The notes beneath the pieces were generated by a model. It worked only from the letters and a program-made list of their open reading frames with translations. It searched no databases and was not told the DNA's origin. Shown here one piece after another: positions 15,600 through 24,805 of a DNA stretch of 64,000 nt. Both the position numbers and the translations under genes were made by a program. Origin of the DNA: Paenibacillus xylanilyticus (GTDB lineage: Bacteria; Bacillota; Bacilli; Paenibacillales; Paenibacillaceae); NCBI RefSeq assembly GCF_009664365.1, contig NZ_CP044310.1, forward strand, positions 3,855,001 to 3,919,000. Reading direction: 5' to 3'. How positions within the stretch are numbered: position 1 is the stretch's first letter; every line of letters starts with the position of its first letter.

Positions 15600-18113
15600 T
15601 TAATATTGTCTATTTAAAATGAGGAGCATCACGCCATGTGGGGGGAGCAAAATCTCTTTGCGCCAACACTCATCCCTAATTATCTCTGTCCTCATGAAGG
15701 GTCCGCTCCTGCCATCTAGATAAGAGATTTCTTCTTCCGTTAACGAATATGGCGATCCCATGCGTGTCCACTCATCAAATACGGAGCCATGATCCCGATC
15801 GAGTTGATAACTGGTGCATTTATATGGCCCTGGGAGCTTGTTAAGCATGAGTTCAAAAGCCTTGCTGCCCTTCTCCTCAAATACGTCATAACGGGTTGAA
15901 CAGGATAATTCAGACCAATCTCCACTCGCAAACAGCTGATCTACATGCACATAATGATAGAACAGAAATTGCATGCTTCCGTCACTTTTTCGGGTTCCGA
16001 CATAACCGTCTCCCTTGATTAGCAGCTCATCACCCAGCTTCTGCATAAGCTCAAATGCATAATAGCTAGGTTTCTTCAGACCATCGCGATTGATCAGACC
16101 AAAGCCCCCATAGAAAGGAGAAGTTGGAACGATACTTTCTTCGAATACATCGGTAAAAGACCAAAAAGCCATGGCTTTCACATCACCGAGTGTATTCATA
16201 GTGTGATAAATGACGAACGGAGCCATGAACATGGTATCGTGCAGCAAGTTACGGTCATACAGCGAAAAGTTCCACTCGGTGACATGGAGTTCAACATGGC
16301 CGTACGAAGACACCTTCATTTTCTGCCGAAGAAGATCAATACTTTCCTTATAGAAGGATGGCGGCATGATTTGAGTTAAACGATCCTCTTCCACTTTTAG
16401 CTTCGGATACTCCGAATAGATATGGAACGAGAAAAAGTCGAGAGCAACTTCATGCTTCCCGCAGTATGACAGAAACTCCTCAGCCCAGGTGTCGTTCCAA
16501 AGAGATCCATACCCCATCGCAGGGCCTCCCACTCTCAGATCGGGCAGTACAGTTTTGATGGCATGGGCAGTCAATTCGTAAAAAGCGAAATATTCTTCCT
16601 TGCTTCCTGCCCAACAAACACCAGCCAAGTCAGGCTCGTTCCATACTTCGAAGTACCACTTCTTCACTTCATCCGCCCCATAACGATTCAAACAGTGCCT
16701 GATGAATTCGCGAACAAGGGCCTGCCACTTGGCAGGGTCGGATGGCGGACTAATATTCCCCCTCCACCAAAACAACGTTTCCTTGGATCTCGCCAGCTGG
16801 CTCGGCATAAAGCTTAATTCCACGAATGGCCGAACTCCCTGATCCAGCAGGAAATCATACAACTTGTCCACATAAGACCAGTTATAGACAGGAGTACCTT
16901 GCTCTGTTTCGCTGTACACCATCATCTCATCATTAAATATGCCGTGAAATCGAATGTACTGAAAAGGTACTCTGCCTTTCAGAGCAGACAGCTGCTTCCG
17001 CCAATCTTCACGCAAACCTTCGATGGCTCTCCCCGCCGTCATGGTAATATTCCAGTGCTTTTCATAGACGAACGACGTCTGATCCGTATGAACCTCTATG
17101 CGGGTTTGGTCTGACAGATGTGCAGACGATACAGGGAGCATCTCGTGTTCCGCGTCGCCCCTGGGATCCAGATATCGATACAGCGAGGCAATTGCGTTCA
17201 TCGTTTCCATCTCGTAATAATCTCCGCTAGAAGATTCCTCATACGTTTTGGGCTTGCGGTTCACATTCAACTCATGGGGCTCCGGTGTACGCGAAGCTTC
17301 ACGGTAGGAACCTGGCGTACAGCCGTACTTTTCCTTGAAGTATTTGTTAAACAGCTTGATGTTGGCGAATCCGCAATCCAGTGCGATTTCGGATATTTTT
17401 TTATCATTTGCTGCCAGCTGGGCCTGAGCTTTCTCCAGGCGAATAAGGGTCAGATACTTTTGGAAAGGTATCCCGATCTTGTCCGTAAAGAAGTGGGAAA
17501 AATAATGCAAGCTTAAATGCTCGGAATGTGCCATATCCTGCAGCGTAATCTTCTCATTATAGTGAATATCAATATATGTGAGGACCCTGTTCAGCCTTTT
17601 ATAGTCATAATCCTTACTTCCTTCTTCCAACGTTGGATTCGTTCCATTTGAAAAATGCCTCTGAAGGAAGCCGCATAACATTTGTAATCTGCCCATGGTG
17701 AAATTTTGATATCCCGGCGTTTTTTTGTTGATCTCCCACACCATCTGCGCAAGATGTTGTTTGATGCTAAGCAGCCGGGGAACGTCCTGCTCCACGTTCA
17801 AGGCAGAGTTACAGGAGATAAACGCATTATTGTTCATCAACTCCGGACCAAACTGCAATGTTAATAACACGTTATCCTGATTGGTTCGTTCCATCTTGTG
17901 CACGGACATGCTGTTTACCACAATCAAATCATCTGCATGCAATGTATACTGCTGCTGGTCCAAATACATGTTGATTGAACCATGGAGAACATAGACAACC
18001 TCCACTTCCTTATGCCAATGGAAATCGATATGTTTCACTGAGTTCACGAAGAGTTTCATCGGCAGATCGTCGTGATGTTGAATAAACTCATATAGATAGC
18101 GAATGGTCTGCAC
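15600..18113 (-). CDS. AraC-type regulator fused to a GH39 (beta-xylosidase-like) domain
   Basis: 837 residues in one frame. Residues ~15-90 form a cupin sensor (HIDFHWHKEVEVVYVLHGSINMYL). Residues ~170-275 are an AraC helix-turn-helix pair (ITLQDMAHSEHLSLHYFSHFF; KISEIALDCGFANIKLFNKYFKEKYGCTPGSYR). Residues ~345-835 are a GH39 barrel with acid/base Glu493 (FEVWNEPDL) and nucleophile Glu613 (LHVTEWNFS), so both catalytic residues are kept. There is no signal peptide. It may be a regulator whose GH39 part senses or trims a xylo-oligosaccharide, or a bifunctional enzyme. The start is uncertain: a GTG at 18113 abuts AAGGAAG, while that site is ideally spaced for an ATT three codons later. It lies upstream of the EIIC-GH3 operon, same strand. 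Confidence 0.88.
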   Translation of the reverse strand: MQTIRYLYEFIQHHDDLPMKLFVNSVKHIDFHWHKEVEVVYVLHGSINMYLDQQQYTLHADDLIVVNSMSVHKMERTNQDNVLLTLQFGPELMNNNAFISCNSALNVEQDVPRLLSIKQHLAQMVWEINKKTPGYQNFTMGRLQMLCGFLQRHFSNGTNPTLEEGSKDYDYKRLNRVLTYIDIHYNEKITLQDMAHSEHLSLHYFSHFFTDKIGIPFQKYLTLIRLEKAQAQLAANDKKISEIALDCGFANIKLFNKYFKEKYGCTPGSYREASRTPEPHELNVNRKPKTYEESSSGDYYEMETMNAIASLYRYLDPRGDAEHEMLPVSSAHLSDQTRIEVHTDQTSFVYEKHWNITMTAGRAIEGLREDWRKQLSALKGRVPFQYIRFHGIFNDEMMVYSETEQGTPVYNWSYVDKLYDFLLDQGVRPFVELSFMPSQLARSKETLFWWRGNISPPSDPAKWQALVREFIRHCLNRYGADEVKKWYFEVWNEPDLAGVCWAGSKEEYFAFYELTAHAIKTVLPDLRVGGPAMGYGSLWNDTWAEEFLSYCGKHEVALDFFSFHIYSEYPKLKVEEDRLTQIMPPSFYKESIDLLRQKMKVSSYGHVELHVTEWNFSLYDRNLLHDTMFMAPFVIYHTMNTLGDVKAMAFWSFTDVFEESIVPTSPFYGGFGLINRDGLKKPSYYAFELMQKLGDELLIKGDGYVGTRKSDGSMQFLFYHYVHVDQLFASGDWSELSCSTRYDVFEEKGSKAFELMLNKLPGPYKCTSYQLDRDHGSVFDEWTRMGSPYSLTEEEISYLDGRSGPFMRTEIIRDECWRKEILLPPHGVMLLILNRQY

Positions 18114-18199
18114 CTTCCTTCATACCGCTTATTATAGACACAGCGTTTTGAAGATATCAATGTGCAGTCCATTTCACATCCGTTACTTTCATTGTCTTC

Positions 18200-18230
18200 C
18201 TTTTGGAACCTCCCTACATTGTTCCAAAAG
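18200..18230. repeat. 10-bp inverted repeat upstream of AraC-GH39 gene
   Basis: CTTTTGGAAC (18200-18209) and GTTCCAAAAG (18221-18230) are perfect inverted arms around 11 bases, about 90 bases before the AraC-GH39 start. It could be an operator in that gene's promoter region or part of the adjacent terminator cluster. Confidence 0.5.
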
Positions 18231-18238
18231 AATAACAA

Positions 18239-18277
18239 AAAAGCCGATCAATTATACTCAACTGATCGGCTTTCTTT
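18239..18277. terminator. Terminator after pdxS
   Basis: AAAGCCGATCA (18240-18250) pairs with TGATCGGCTTT (18263-18273), with A's before and T's after, so it can work both ways. It ends pdxS about 50 bases after the stop and leaves no room for pdxT. Confidence 0.88.
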
Positions 18278-18322
18278 TCTATCTATTGAGACTACCTACT
18301 TCATATCGAAATCCCTTATTTC

Positions 18323-19204
18323 TTACCAACCGCGATCGGACATACGCTCATCCGCAGACAGTTTGGAAATCTCGATCCCTTTCATCGGGGCACCCAGGTT
18401 TTTGGACACTTCGGCAATCAGTTTGTAATCCGTGTAATGTGTTGTCGCTTCAACAATGGCACGAGCGAACTTCTCAGGGCTGTCCGATTTGAAAATGCCG
18501 GATCCAACGAATACGCCGTCTGCGCCCAAATGCATCATAAGTGCAGCATCTGCCGGAGTGGCTACCCCACCTGCAGCAAAGTTAACAACTGGAAGCTTGC
18601 CGTTCTCATGTACTTCGAGCAGAAGCTCATAAGACACACCCAGGTTTTTCGCTTCAGCATACAACTCGTCCTTGGACATGCTTTGGGCTTTGCGGATTTG
18701 GCTGTTAATCAGACGCATATGACGAACCGCTTCAACAATATTGCCTGTTCCCGGCTCACCTTTGGTACGAATCATCGATGCGCCTTCACCAATGCGGCGA
18801 AGAGCCTCTCCGAGATCTTTGGCTCCACATACAAATGGTACAGTGAACTCATGTTTATCAATATGGAATACTTCGTCTGCAGGTGTCAGTACTTCACTCT
18901 CATCGAGATAGTCCACGCCCAGGGACTCAAGCACTTTGGCTTCAATGTAATGACCGATACGCGCTTTGGCCATCACCGGAATGGATACCACTTTCATAAC
19001 CTCTTCAACGATCGTTGGATCTGCCATGCGAGCTACACCGCCAGCTGCGCGAATATCAGAAGGTACCCGCTCAAGAGCCATAACAGCTGTTGCCCCAGCT
19101 GCTTCCGCAATTTTAGCCTGTTCCGCATTCATGACGTCCATGATGACGCCACCTTTTTGCATTTCAGCCATTCCTCTTTTAACACGATCTGTACCTGTTT
19201 GCAT
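18323..19204 (-). CDS. pdxS: Pyridoxal 5'-phosphate synthase, lyase subunit PdxS
   Basis: 293 residues, the usual PdxS length, ATG with GGGAGG 9-10 bases upstream. Highly conserved family segments are present: [79 protein letters not shown] and [31 protein letters not shown]. PdxS condenses ribose 5-phosphate, glyceraldehyde 3-phosphate and ammonia to PLP; PdxT supplies ammonia from glutamine. No pdxT follows: a terminator lies just downstream. Either pdxT is elsewhere or this copy uses free ammonia. The divergent PdxR/MocR regulator is its likely controller. Confidence 0.96.
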   Translation of the reverse strand: MQTGTDRVKRGMAEMQKGGVIMDVMNAEQAKIAEAAGATAVMALERVPSDIRAAGGVARMADPTIVEEVMKVVSIPVMAKARIGHYIEAKVLESLGVDYLDESEVLTPADEVFHIDKHEFTVPFVCGAKDLGEALRRIGEGASMIRTKGEPGTGNIVEAVRHMRLINSQIRKAQSMSKDELYAEAKNLGVSYELLLEVHENGKLPVVNFAAGGVATPADAALMMHLGADGVFVGSGIFKSDSPEKFARAIVEATTHYTDYKLIAEVSKNLGAPMKGIEISKLSADERMSDRGW

Positions 19205-19420
19205 GATTGTAATCCTCCCAGTTTAACTTTTGATTGATTTCAAAAAGGACATCTTATTACAACAAAGTAAATGATCTATTTTTCGATGCCACTATTGTTT
19301 CCCCTTAAACTATGAATTAGTATAAAATGAGAATGGATACATAAAAAGATCCAATATCACCGGATTTTATTGTACCACTTTGAATGTGTTGAACCACTTT
19401 ATACAATCATTGGAGGATCT

Positions 19421-20893
19421 ATGCAATTTCATCTAGCGTACAGTTCATATTTGAACCGACAATATACCAAAATGAAGGCTCTCTATCATGCGGTTCGTGA
19501 CGCTATTCATGATGGTAACCTCGTATACGGCGAAAAGTTACCTTCCACAAGGGAGTTAGCAGCGTCATATCACATATCCCGGGGAACCGTGAACCAAGTC
19601 TATGATACGTTAACTGCCCAAGGTTACCTTCAGTCAGAGCACGGCAGAGGTACCTTTGTTGCTTATCAAGCAGATTTTAGCAATGAGGATTACCCGGTAA
19701 AATCCTGTACTCATCATTTATCTGCTTGGGGAAATCGTATCCAGCAGCTTGAGCAGCAGACCGTCCAACAATCGGCACAAGCTCGTGATCACAGCAAAGA
19801 GAACAGCGAAGTGATCGACTTCAGCAAATATCAGCCCGATCTTTCCAAGTTCCCTTACGATGAATGGAATAATCGATTGTATGCAGAGATACGCCATCGT
19901 GAGGAGAACGTTATCCATGCTTCTGCCTCTGTTAGCTCAACAGGAGACCCGAAATTAAGAGAAGCCATTGCTGCCTACCTGCGGAGAATGCGGGGGATTC
20001 ATGTTGATGCGGATCATATCGCCGTTACTGCAGGTTCCATGCAGGCTATAGCGCTGCTCACTCAATTGCTCGCAGACCCGGGCGACCATGTTGTGACAGA
20101 AAGCCCTTGTTATGTCGGGATTTCTCAAGCCATTATGGCTTCAGGCGCCAAGTTGATTGAAGCGAGTCTCGATGGTCAGGGACTGGTTCCTCAAAACTGG
20201 GATGCACGTATGCTGTTTGTCACGCCGTCAAGGCAATTTCCAACAGGCGAAATGCTTAGTCTTGAACGCAGACAAACCCTGCTGGACTGGGCACATCGCC
20301 GGGATGCCATGATTGTCGAGGATGATTACGACAGTGAGTTCCGATACCGCGGAATGCATGTTGAACCTCTGAAGACACTCGATAAAGAAGGACGCGTCAT
20401 TTACCTTGGAAGCTTCACCAAAACATTGCCTTTTGAAGTCCGTCTGGGTTATGTAGTCCTTCCTCCCACCCTGGCAGACACGTTTAGAAAGGCCCAGGCT
20501 TTATATGAGCCAAGACCTGTCAATCTAATTGAACAGCGGGCGCTCGCCGCATTTATGACAAGTGGTCAGTATGAGCGCCATCTGCGCAGAATGAATCGTC
20601 TGTACAGCCGCAAGTTCCATATGTTACTTAAACTGTTGAATCAGCAGCTCTCTACATGGTTTGATTGGGTGGAAAATGAAGCGGGTCTGCACGTATTCGG
20701 CTGGTGGCGAGGTACAGCCTCAGCTTATGAAGCCTTTCGTTCATCTGCAAGATCAGAAGGGGTGCGCTACTCAGAAGTCAGCAGCTCAACATCGGATGGC
20801 ATAAAGGTGGGTATTTATTTATCCTTTGCCCATTTGTCGGATGCACAGATCCAGGAAGGCGTAGCGAGATTACAAAAAGCTGTATTGGTCTAG
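19421..20893 (+). CDS. pdxR: MocR-type GntR/aminotransferase regulator, PdxR-like
   Basis: 490 residues from the ATG at 19421 (MQFHLAYSSYLNRQ) with GGAGG 4 bases upstream; a longer frame from 19370 lacks a site. Residues ~20-85 are a GntR winged helix (GEKLPSTRELAASYHISRGTVNQVYDTLTAQGYLQSEHGRGTF). The rest is a fold-type I aminotransferase domain (VTAGSMQAIALLTQLL, VTESPCYVG, VEDDYDSEFRYRG), with the PLP lysine in YLGSFTKTLPFEVRLGYVV. Family members of this build next to pdxS act as PLP-sensing PdxR activators of PLP synthesis. The 216-base divergent region is the expected binding area. Confidence 0.9.
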   Translation: MQFHLAYSSYLNRQYTKMKALYHAVRDAIHDGNLVYGEKLPSTRELAASYHISRGTVNQVYDTLTAQGYLQSEHGRGTFVAYQADFSNEDYPVKSCTHHLSAWGNRIQQLEQQTVQQSAQARDHSKENSEVIDFSKYQPDLSKFPYDEWNNRLYAEIRHREENVIHASASVSSTGDPKLREAIAAYLRRMRGIHVDADHIAVTAGSMQAIALLTQLLADPGDHVVTESPCYVGISQAIMASGAKLIEASLDGQGLVPQNWDARMLFVTPSRQFPTGEMLSLERRQTLLDWAHRRDAMIVEDDYDSEFRYRGMHVEPLKTLDKEGRVIYLGSFTKTLPFEVRLGYVVLPPTLADTFRKAQALYEPRPVNLIEQRALAAFMTSGQYERHLRRMNRLYSRKFHMLLKLLNQQLSTWFDWVENEAGLHVFGWWRGTASAYEAFRSSARSEGVRYSEVSSSTSDGIKVGIYLSFAHLSDAQIQEGVARLQKAVLV

Positions 20894-20929
20894 TCTAATC
20901 ATGAGATACTTTATCTCTTTAATAACAGT

Positions 20930-21012
20930 AAAAAATCCCCTCATGTGTGGCAGGAAGAATTCACGATTAGATGTGATTTCTGATTGATCCTGCCACCCCG
21001 AGGGGATTTTTA
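20930..21012. terminator. Long bidirectional terminator between pdxR and codA
   Basis: AAAAATCCCCTC (20931-20942) pairs with GAGGGGATTTTT (21000-21011), and an inner arm GTGGCAGGA (20947-20955) pairs with TCCTGCCAC near 20988-20996. A further small TCAC/GTGA stem is in the loop. T's and A's flank both ends. Confidence 0.82.
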
Positions 21013-21072
21013 TAATTAATGCCTGGAGAATGCTTCATGTATAATGGGCCTAATTCATTTCAATCTCATTGC

Positions 21073-22341
21073 TTATTTATTAAATGTTACCTTCTCCAAA
21101 CCGCCTTCAAGAATGATCGATGTATCCCGTGGTTTCGTTTCCGCGATTTTGCGGCCGCCTCTGAACGAGTAGAGCACACCGGCTTGTTTACGGATGGCTT
21201 CATATTCATTCTCTGCTTCCAGAACGATGAAGTTGGCAGGCTTGCCTTCTTCAATGCCGTACACATCCTCGATATGGAGCGTTCTTGCGCTGTTTTTGGT
21301 AATCAGGTCAATGGAATTGACGATCTGATCGTAACCAAGCAGCTGCGAAGCATGGATCCCCATATGCAGCACCTGAAGCATGTTACCTGTTCCGAGTGGA
21401 TACCATGGATCGAAGATGTCATCGTGACCAAAGCACACGTTCAGACCTGCTTCCTGCAGCTCTTTGACACGTGTCAGTCCTCTTCTTTTCGGATACGTAT
21501 CGAAGCGACCCTGCAGGTGGATGTTAACCAGTGGGTTGGATACGAAGTTCAGGTCAGCCATTTTCAGCAATCTGAACAGCTTGTACGTATATGCATCATT
21601 GTATGACCCCATGGCCGTTGTATGACTCGCTGTCGTGCGGGAACCCAGTCCACGTTCATAGGCTTCCTTGGCCACGACTTCGACAAAACGGGATTGCTCA
21701 TCATCGATTTCATCACAGTGAATGTCGATTAGACGGTCATATTTCTCAGCCAGGTCAAATGCAATCTTCATTGAATCGACGCCGTATTCTCGCGTGAATT
21801 CGAAGTGCGGAATGCCTCCCACAACGTCAACGCCCATTTTCAGCGATTCTTCAAGCAGCTCCGCACCGTTGGGATAGGAATGAATACCTTCCTGCGGGAA
21901 AGCGACCAGCTGGATGTCAATGTAAGGCGACATCTCTTCTTTCACTTCAAGCATCGCTTTAACTGCCGTCAAGCTTGGATCTGTTACGTCCACATGTGTC
22001 CGCACATGCTGGATGCCCTGCGCCATTTGCCATTTCAGCGCCGTTTTGGAACGTGTCTTCACGTCTTCATGTGTCAAAAATGCTTTGCGTTCGGACCACC
22101 GCTGAATGCCTTCGAACAGCGTACCGCTCAAATTCCATTCCGGCTCACCTGCCGTTAACGTTGTATCCAGATGAATATGAGGCTCAATGAACGGTGGCAG
22201 TACAAGCGAACCGCCCACGTCGACGACTTCCTCATTCGCAGCAGCCGCTGGCTCCTGCGTGATTTGTTCGAACTTCCCGTCTTTTACGACGATATTCCAT
22301 AGACCTTCTTTACCCCGCAATTTCGCGTTCTGTATAATCAT
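21073..22341 (-). CDS. codA: Cytosine deaminase
   Basis: 422 residues of the CodA amidohydrolase type. Metal-ligand motifs are all present: [11 protein letters not shown] (HxH, ~54), [18 protein letters not shown] (~213), [10 protein letters not shown] and the C-terminal Asp in [16 protein letters not shown] (~312). It converts cytosine to uracil plus ammonia in the cytoplasm. The ATG lies 32 bases inside the end of codB with AGGGG upstream, so the two are translationally coupled. It may also act on creatinine or other ring amides, as CodA enzymes do. Confidence 0.94.
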   Translation of the reverse strand: MIIQNAKLRGKEGLWNIVVKDGKFEQITQEPAAAANEEVVDVGGSLVLPPFIEPHIHLDTTLTAGEPEWNLSGTLFEGIQRWSERKAFLTHEDVKTRSKTALKWQMAQGIQHVRTHVDVTDPSLTAVKAMLEVKEEMSPYIDIQLVAFPQEGIHSYPNGAELLEESLKMGVDVVGGIPHFEFTREYGVDSMKIAFDLAEKYDRLIDIHCDEIDDEQSRFVEVVAKEAYERGLGSRTTASHTTAMGSYNDAYTYKLFRLLKMADLNFVSNPLVNIHLQGRFDTYPKRRGLTRVKELQEAGLNVCFGHDDIFDPWYPLGTGNMLQVLHMGIHASQLLGYDQIVNSIDLITKNSARTLHIEDVYGIEEGKPANFIVLEAENEYEAIRKQAGVLYSFRGGRKIAETKPRDTSIILEGGLEKVTFNK

Positions 22342-23587
22342 TCATTTTCCCCTTTTCTTTGGATTCTTTCGCAGAAACGATCAGCATAAGTACAATATAG
22401 GCTACCGCTGTACCAAGAAGTGCATTCAACGGCGTTACTCCTGGTGCAAGCTGAGCGAATGCCACACCGATCGCCCAAGCCGCCATCGCTATCCAGTTTA
22501 CCGTTTTGAAAGTCATCTCGGCAAACGGTTTATAATTTCTGCGCTTCACGAAGAAGTAATCTGCAATGATGATGGCCCCGATGGACGGTACGGCTGCGCC
22601 GAGTACATTCAGGAAGCCAACGAAGTTGTTATACATCCACATCGCAAAGATGGTACCCACGATGCCGTTAACGATAACGAAGAATTTCTTCGAAATTTTA
22701 GTGATGTTGGCAAAACCAAGTCCCGAAGCATATAGAGCATTGTCGTTCGTTGTCCAGATATTCAATCCCAGAACGATGATCGCCGGAATGATCAAACCTT
22801 GCAGGAACATGACTTCCGAAATATCTGCCAGGTTATAGGCCATGGCGCCGACTGCACCGAACAGGAACATGAGTGAATTACCCAAGAAGAATGCAATGAC
22901 AGTTGCGATGACTGCCTGGCGTGACGTACGGGCAAAACGGGCAAAGTCTGGCGTTAACGTTCCCCCGCTGATAAATGATCCGATACAAATGGTTAGTGCG
23001 GCTGCTGCAGTGAGCGACTGTGCTGGCGTGTAATCAAATAATCCTTGCAGACCGCCCAGTGTGTCTGTTCCTTGCAACATGGAGTAACTCCCGAGAATGG
23101 CAATAGCCGGAACTGCAATATAACCCAAAATGACAAGTGACTTCATCCCGAAGATTGCAGATGCCGTCATGGCGAGACCAAACACAAAGATTAACAGGTA
23201 CACATTCCAATCCATCGCTTTGGCAACAGGAATCGCGAACATCGCTACGCCGACACCGAACCATCCAACCTGCGTAAATCCGAGCAGGAACGAAGGCAGA
23301 TACGACCCTTTCTCACCGAATGCATATTTGGCCAGCAAATGTGTGGACAAGCCTGTCTTCGACGCGATATGTGCCAGTGCTCCCGTATAGATCCCGAGCA
23401 CCAAATTACCCGCAAGCACGATACCAATGAACTCCATAAACGTTAAGCTGACACCAAGTGTTCCTCCTGCCAGCATGCTTGCTGAGAAGAACGTGAACCC
23501 CAGCATAACGGACAATGTCTTCCAAAAATGGTTTCTCTGCGTTTTTGGCACTGCCTGCCATGAAAATTCTTGATCTTGTTTGCTCAT
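22310..23587 (-). CDS. codB: Cytosine permease
   Basis: 425 residues, NCS1 nucleobase-cation symporter family. About twelve membrane segments begin with [30 protein letters not shown], followed by [40 protein letters not shown], a typical CodB signature. It imports cytosine for the coupled CodA. ATG with GGGGG 8 bases upstream. First gene of the codBA operon, preceded by a leader with a PyrR-binding loop and a terminator, so expression should fall when UMP is plentiful. Confidence 0.93.
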   Translation of the reverse strand: MSKQDQEFSWQAVPKTQRNHFWKTLSVMLGFTFFSASMLAGGTLGVSLTFMEFIGIVLAGNLVLGIYTGALAHIASKTGLSTHLLAKYAFGEKGSYLPSFLLGFTQVGWFGVGVAMFAIPVAKAMDWNVYLLIFVFGLAMTASAIFGMKSLVILGYIAVPAIAILGSYSMLQGTDTLGGLQGLFDYTPAQSLTAAAALTICIGSFISGGTLTPDFARFARTSRQAVIATVIAFFLGNSLMFLFGAVGAMAYNLADISEVMFLQGLIIPAIIVLGLNIWTTNDNALYASGLGFANITKISKKFFVIVNGIVGTIFAMWMYNNFVGFLNVLGAAVPSIGAIIIADYFFVKRRNYKPFAEMTFKTVNWIAMAAWAIGVAFAQLAPGVTPLNALLGTAVAYIVLMLIVSAKESKEKGKMNDYTEREIAG

Positions 23588-23781
23588 CAGAATACCCCCA
23601 ACTTAAAGTGTCCTGATACCAAAAAGCAGAAAAAAGAGGCAACTCGTCAGGTCTTAACTGACAAGTAGCCTCTTTTTTGCATCATAATCCGCGCGAAGAC
23701 GCAGAGCATCCCTGAACGGAATATGCCCTGTTTCATGCGTGATTATAAAAATCCGCTGCCCTTGCCAGCCTCTCTGGACTG
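23588..23781 (-). promoter_or_regulatory. PyrR-dependent attenuator leader of codBA
   Basis: On the minus strand AGTCCAGAGAGGCT (plus 23767-23780) is an exact match to the PyrR binding-loop consensus ARUCCNGNGAGGYU. About 85 bases of self-complementary RNA follow (ATAATC near 23740 against GATTAT near 23687). A terminator then uses GAGGC...GCCTC at 23636-23672 with a TTTTTT run, 45 bases before codB. PyrR bound to UMP stabilises an anti-antiterminator in such leaders and causes termination. I did not fully fold the antiterminator. Confidence 0.85.
23631..23677 (-). terminator. Attenuator terminator before codB
   Basis: The stem is made of GAGGCAACTCGTCAG (23636-23650) and CTGACAAGTAGCCTC (23658-23672) with a 7-base loop. 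On the minus strand it is followed by six U's. It precedes codB rather than following a gene, as expected for attenuation. Confidence 0.85.
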
Positions 23782-24034
23782 AATTAAAGGTACCAGTATT
23801 CAATTACGTTCTATTATTTTGAAAAACGCCACAGATGTCAATGTCATTATTATCCAAACACGATAAAACAGTTATGGAATCAAGCTTTTCTTCTTAGACC
23901 TTTTTTATGTTTTAAGTATGAATAGCCCTTCATATCTTCGTTAACGATTATCCTTGCATCCTTGTTCTCAACAGATCCATCCTGTGATAAACTGGCCTTG
24001 CTTGATCTGGTTAAGTCTGAAAGGTGTGATGACC
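23782..24034. other. Intergenic stretch upstream of codBA leader and small ORF
   Basis: About 250 AT-rich bases between divergent units. Weak minus-strand promoter hexamers TTCAAA and AATACT with 17 bases between them precede the codBA leader. No credible gene: a 76-codon minus-strand frame here has no ribosome site. Confidence 0.4.
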
Positions 24035-24115
24035 ATGGCATATAAGCTTGATTCTCGAAACAAAAACGTACGTTCATGGAAGCAGCAATCCAATCTAAAG
24101 GAGATGTCACGTTAA
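24035..24115 (+). CDS. Candidate 26-residue leader peptide or small protein
   Basis: ATG at 24035 with AAGGTG 8 bases upstream; it encodes 26 residues beginning MAYKLDSRNKNVRSW and ends at a TAA at 24113-24115, two bases before the likely start of the acetyltransferase gene. The peptide is basic and has no membrane segment. The ribosome site of the next gene lies inside it, so it could couple translation. I do not recognise a family. Confidence 0.4.
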   Translation: MAYKLDSRNKNVRSWKQQSNLKEMSR

Positions 24116-24117
24116 AA

Positions 24118-24678
24118 TTGACTATGGTGAAATTTGATTATAGGTCAGAGACAGAGCGATTAATCATCAGACCTTTACAAAAAGACGATTATATCAATTG
24201 GTTGTATGCATTCGAAAACCGCTTCCCCTCCCAACATCGTCATGATCAAGGGAAAGTGGACATGACGGAATGCACACGAGATTGGTTCCATCATTTGGTA
24301 GATCGACATCAAGAGCTAGCATGCACAGATGCGGTTTATGTATTTGGGGTATTTAGAAAGGAAGATGGTACCCATCTGGGTACCATTGATATTGCAACCT
24401 TAGCCAGAGCTAATTTTCAATGGGCCAGCTTCGGCTATACGATCCATAATCAATATTGGAGGCAAGGATACGGCAAAGAAGCAGTAAAAGAAGCTCTTAA
24501 TATAGCATTTGAACATTTGAAATTTCACCGTATAGAAGCCCATATTAATTTGGATAATACCCCTTCAATAAAACTTGCTGAACACGTAGGTATGGAATTT
24601 GAATGTATACGCAAAGGCTTCATACGCGAATATGATGAATGGACGGACCATTTGGTTTATTACAAAAATATCAATTAA
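24118..24678 (+). CDS. RimJ/RimL-type GNAT acetyltransferase
   Basis: About 186 residues. The core ETERLIIRPLQKDDYINWLYAFENRFP is the usual RimJ/RimL N-terminus. The acetyl-CoA motif appears as FGYTIHNQYWRQGYGKEAVKEALNIAFEHLKFHRIEAHINLDNTPSIKLAEHVGMEFE, and the protein ends at a typical YDEWTDHLVYYK. The start is uncertain: TTG at 24118 (13 bases from AAAGGAG) or ATG at 24124. The longer frame from 24076 has no ribosome site and overlaps the 26-residue ORF. Substrate unknown; relatives acetylate ribosomal-protein N-termini or small amines. Confidence 0.82.
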   Translation: MTMVKFDYRSETERLIIRPLQKDDYINWLYAFENRFPSQHRHDQGKVDMTECTRDWFHHLVDRHQELACTDAVYVFGVFRKEDGTHLGTIDIATLARANFQWASFGYTIHNQYWRQGYGKEAVKEALNIAFEHLKFHRIEAHINLDNTPSIKLAEHVGMEFECIRKGFIREYDEWTDHLVYYKNIN

Positions 24679-24716
24679 TTTATTTTTTATACTGGTGAAT
24701 CCAAAAGATCAAAATT

Positions 24717-24752
24717 AAAAGACGGACTCCGTAAGCTGCAGTCCGTCTTTTA
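24717..24752. terminator. Bidirectional terminator
   Basis: AAAAGACGGACT (24717-24728) pairs perfectly with AGTCCGTCTTTT (24740-24751). It separates the GNAT gene from the convergent SLH-GH3 gene. Confidence 0.88.
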
Positions 24753-24805
24753 ACTATTTTTTGATTATCTTTTTGATTAATTTTTTTGATTATTATCAAT
24801 AGGTT

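Noticed and set aside
18437..19237. 266-codon plus-strand frame opposite pdxS
   Set aside because: The Cys/His/Phe-rich composition is typical of an antisense shadow; pdxS is certain.
21019..21606. 195-codon plus-strand frame overlapping codA
   Set aside because: Shadow of codA, which has intact catalytic motifs. The frame also begins inside the pdxR/codA terminator surroundings.
23680..23760. Purine or TPP riboswitch upstream of codBA
   Set aside because: The leader has a closed-stem look, but none of the conserved purine-aptamer loops or the TPP CUGAGA motif. The exact PyrR loop match explains it better.
23880..24110. 76-codon minus-strand frame in the gap upstream of codBA
   Set aside because: Starts at a GTG without ribosome site, overlaps the better-supported 26-residue ORF and the acetyltransferase ribosome site, and resembles no family.
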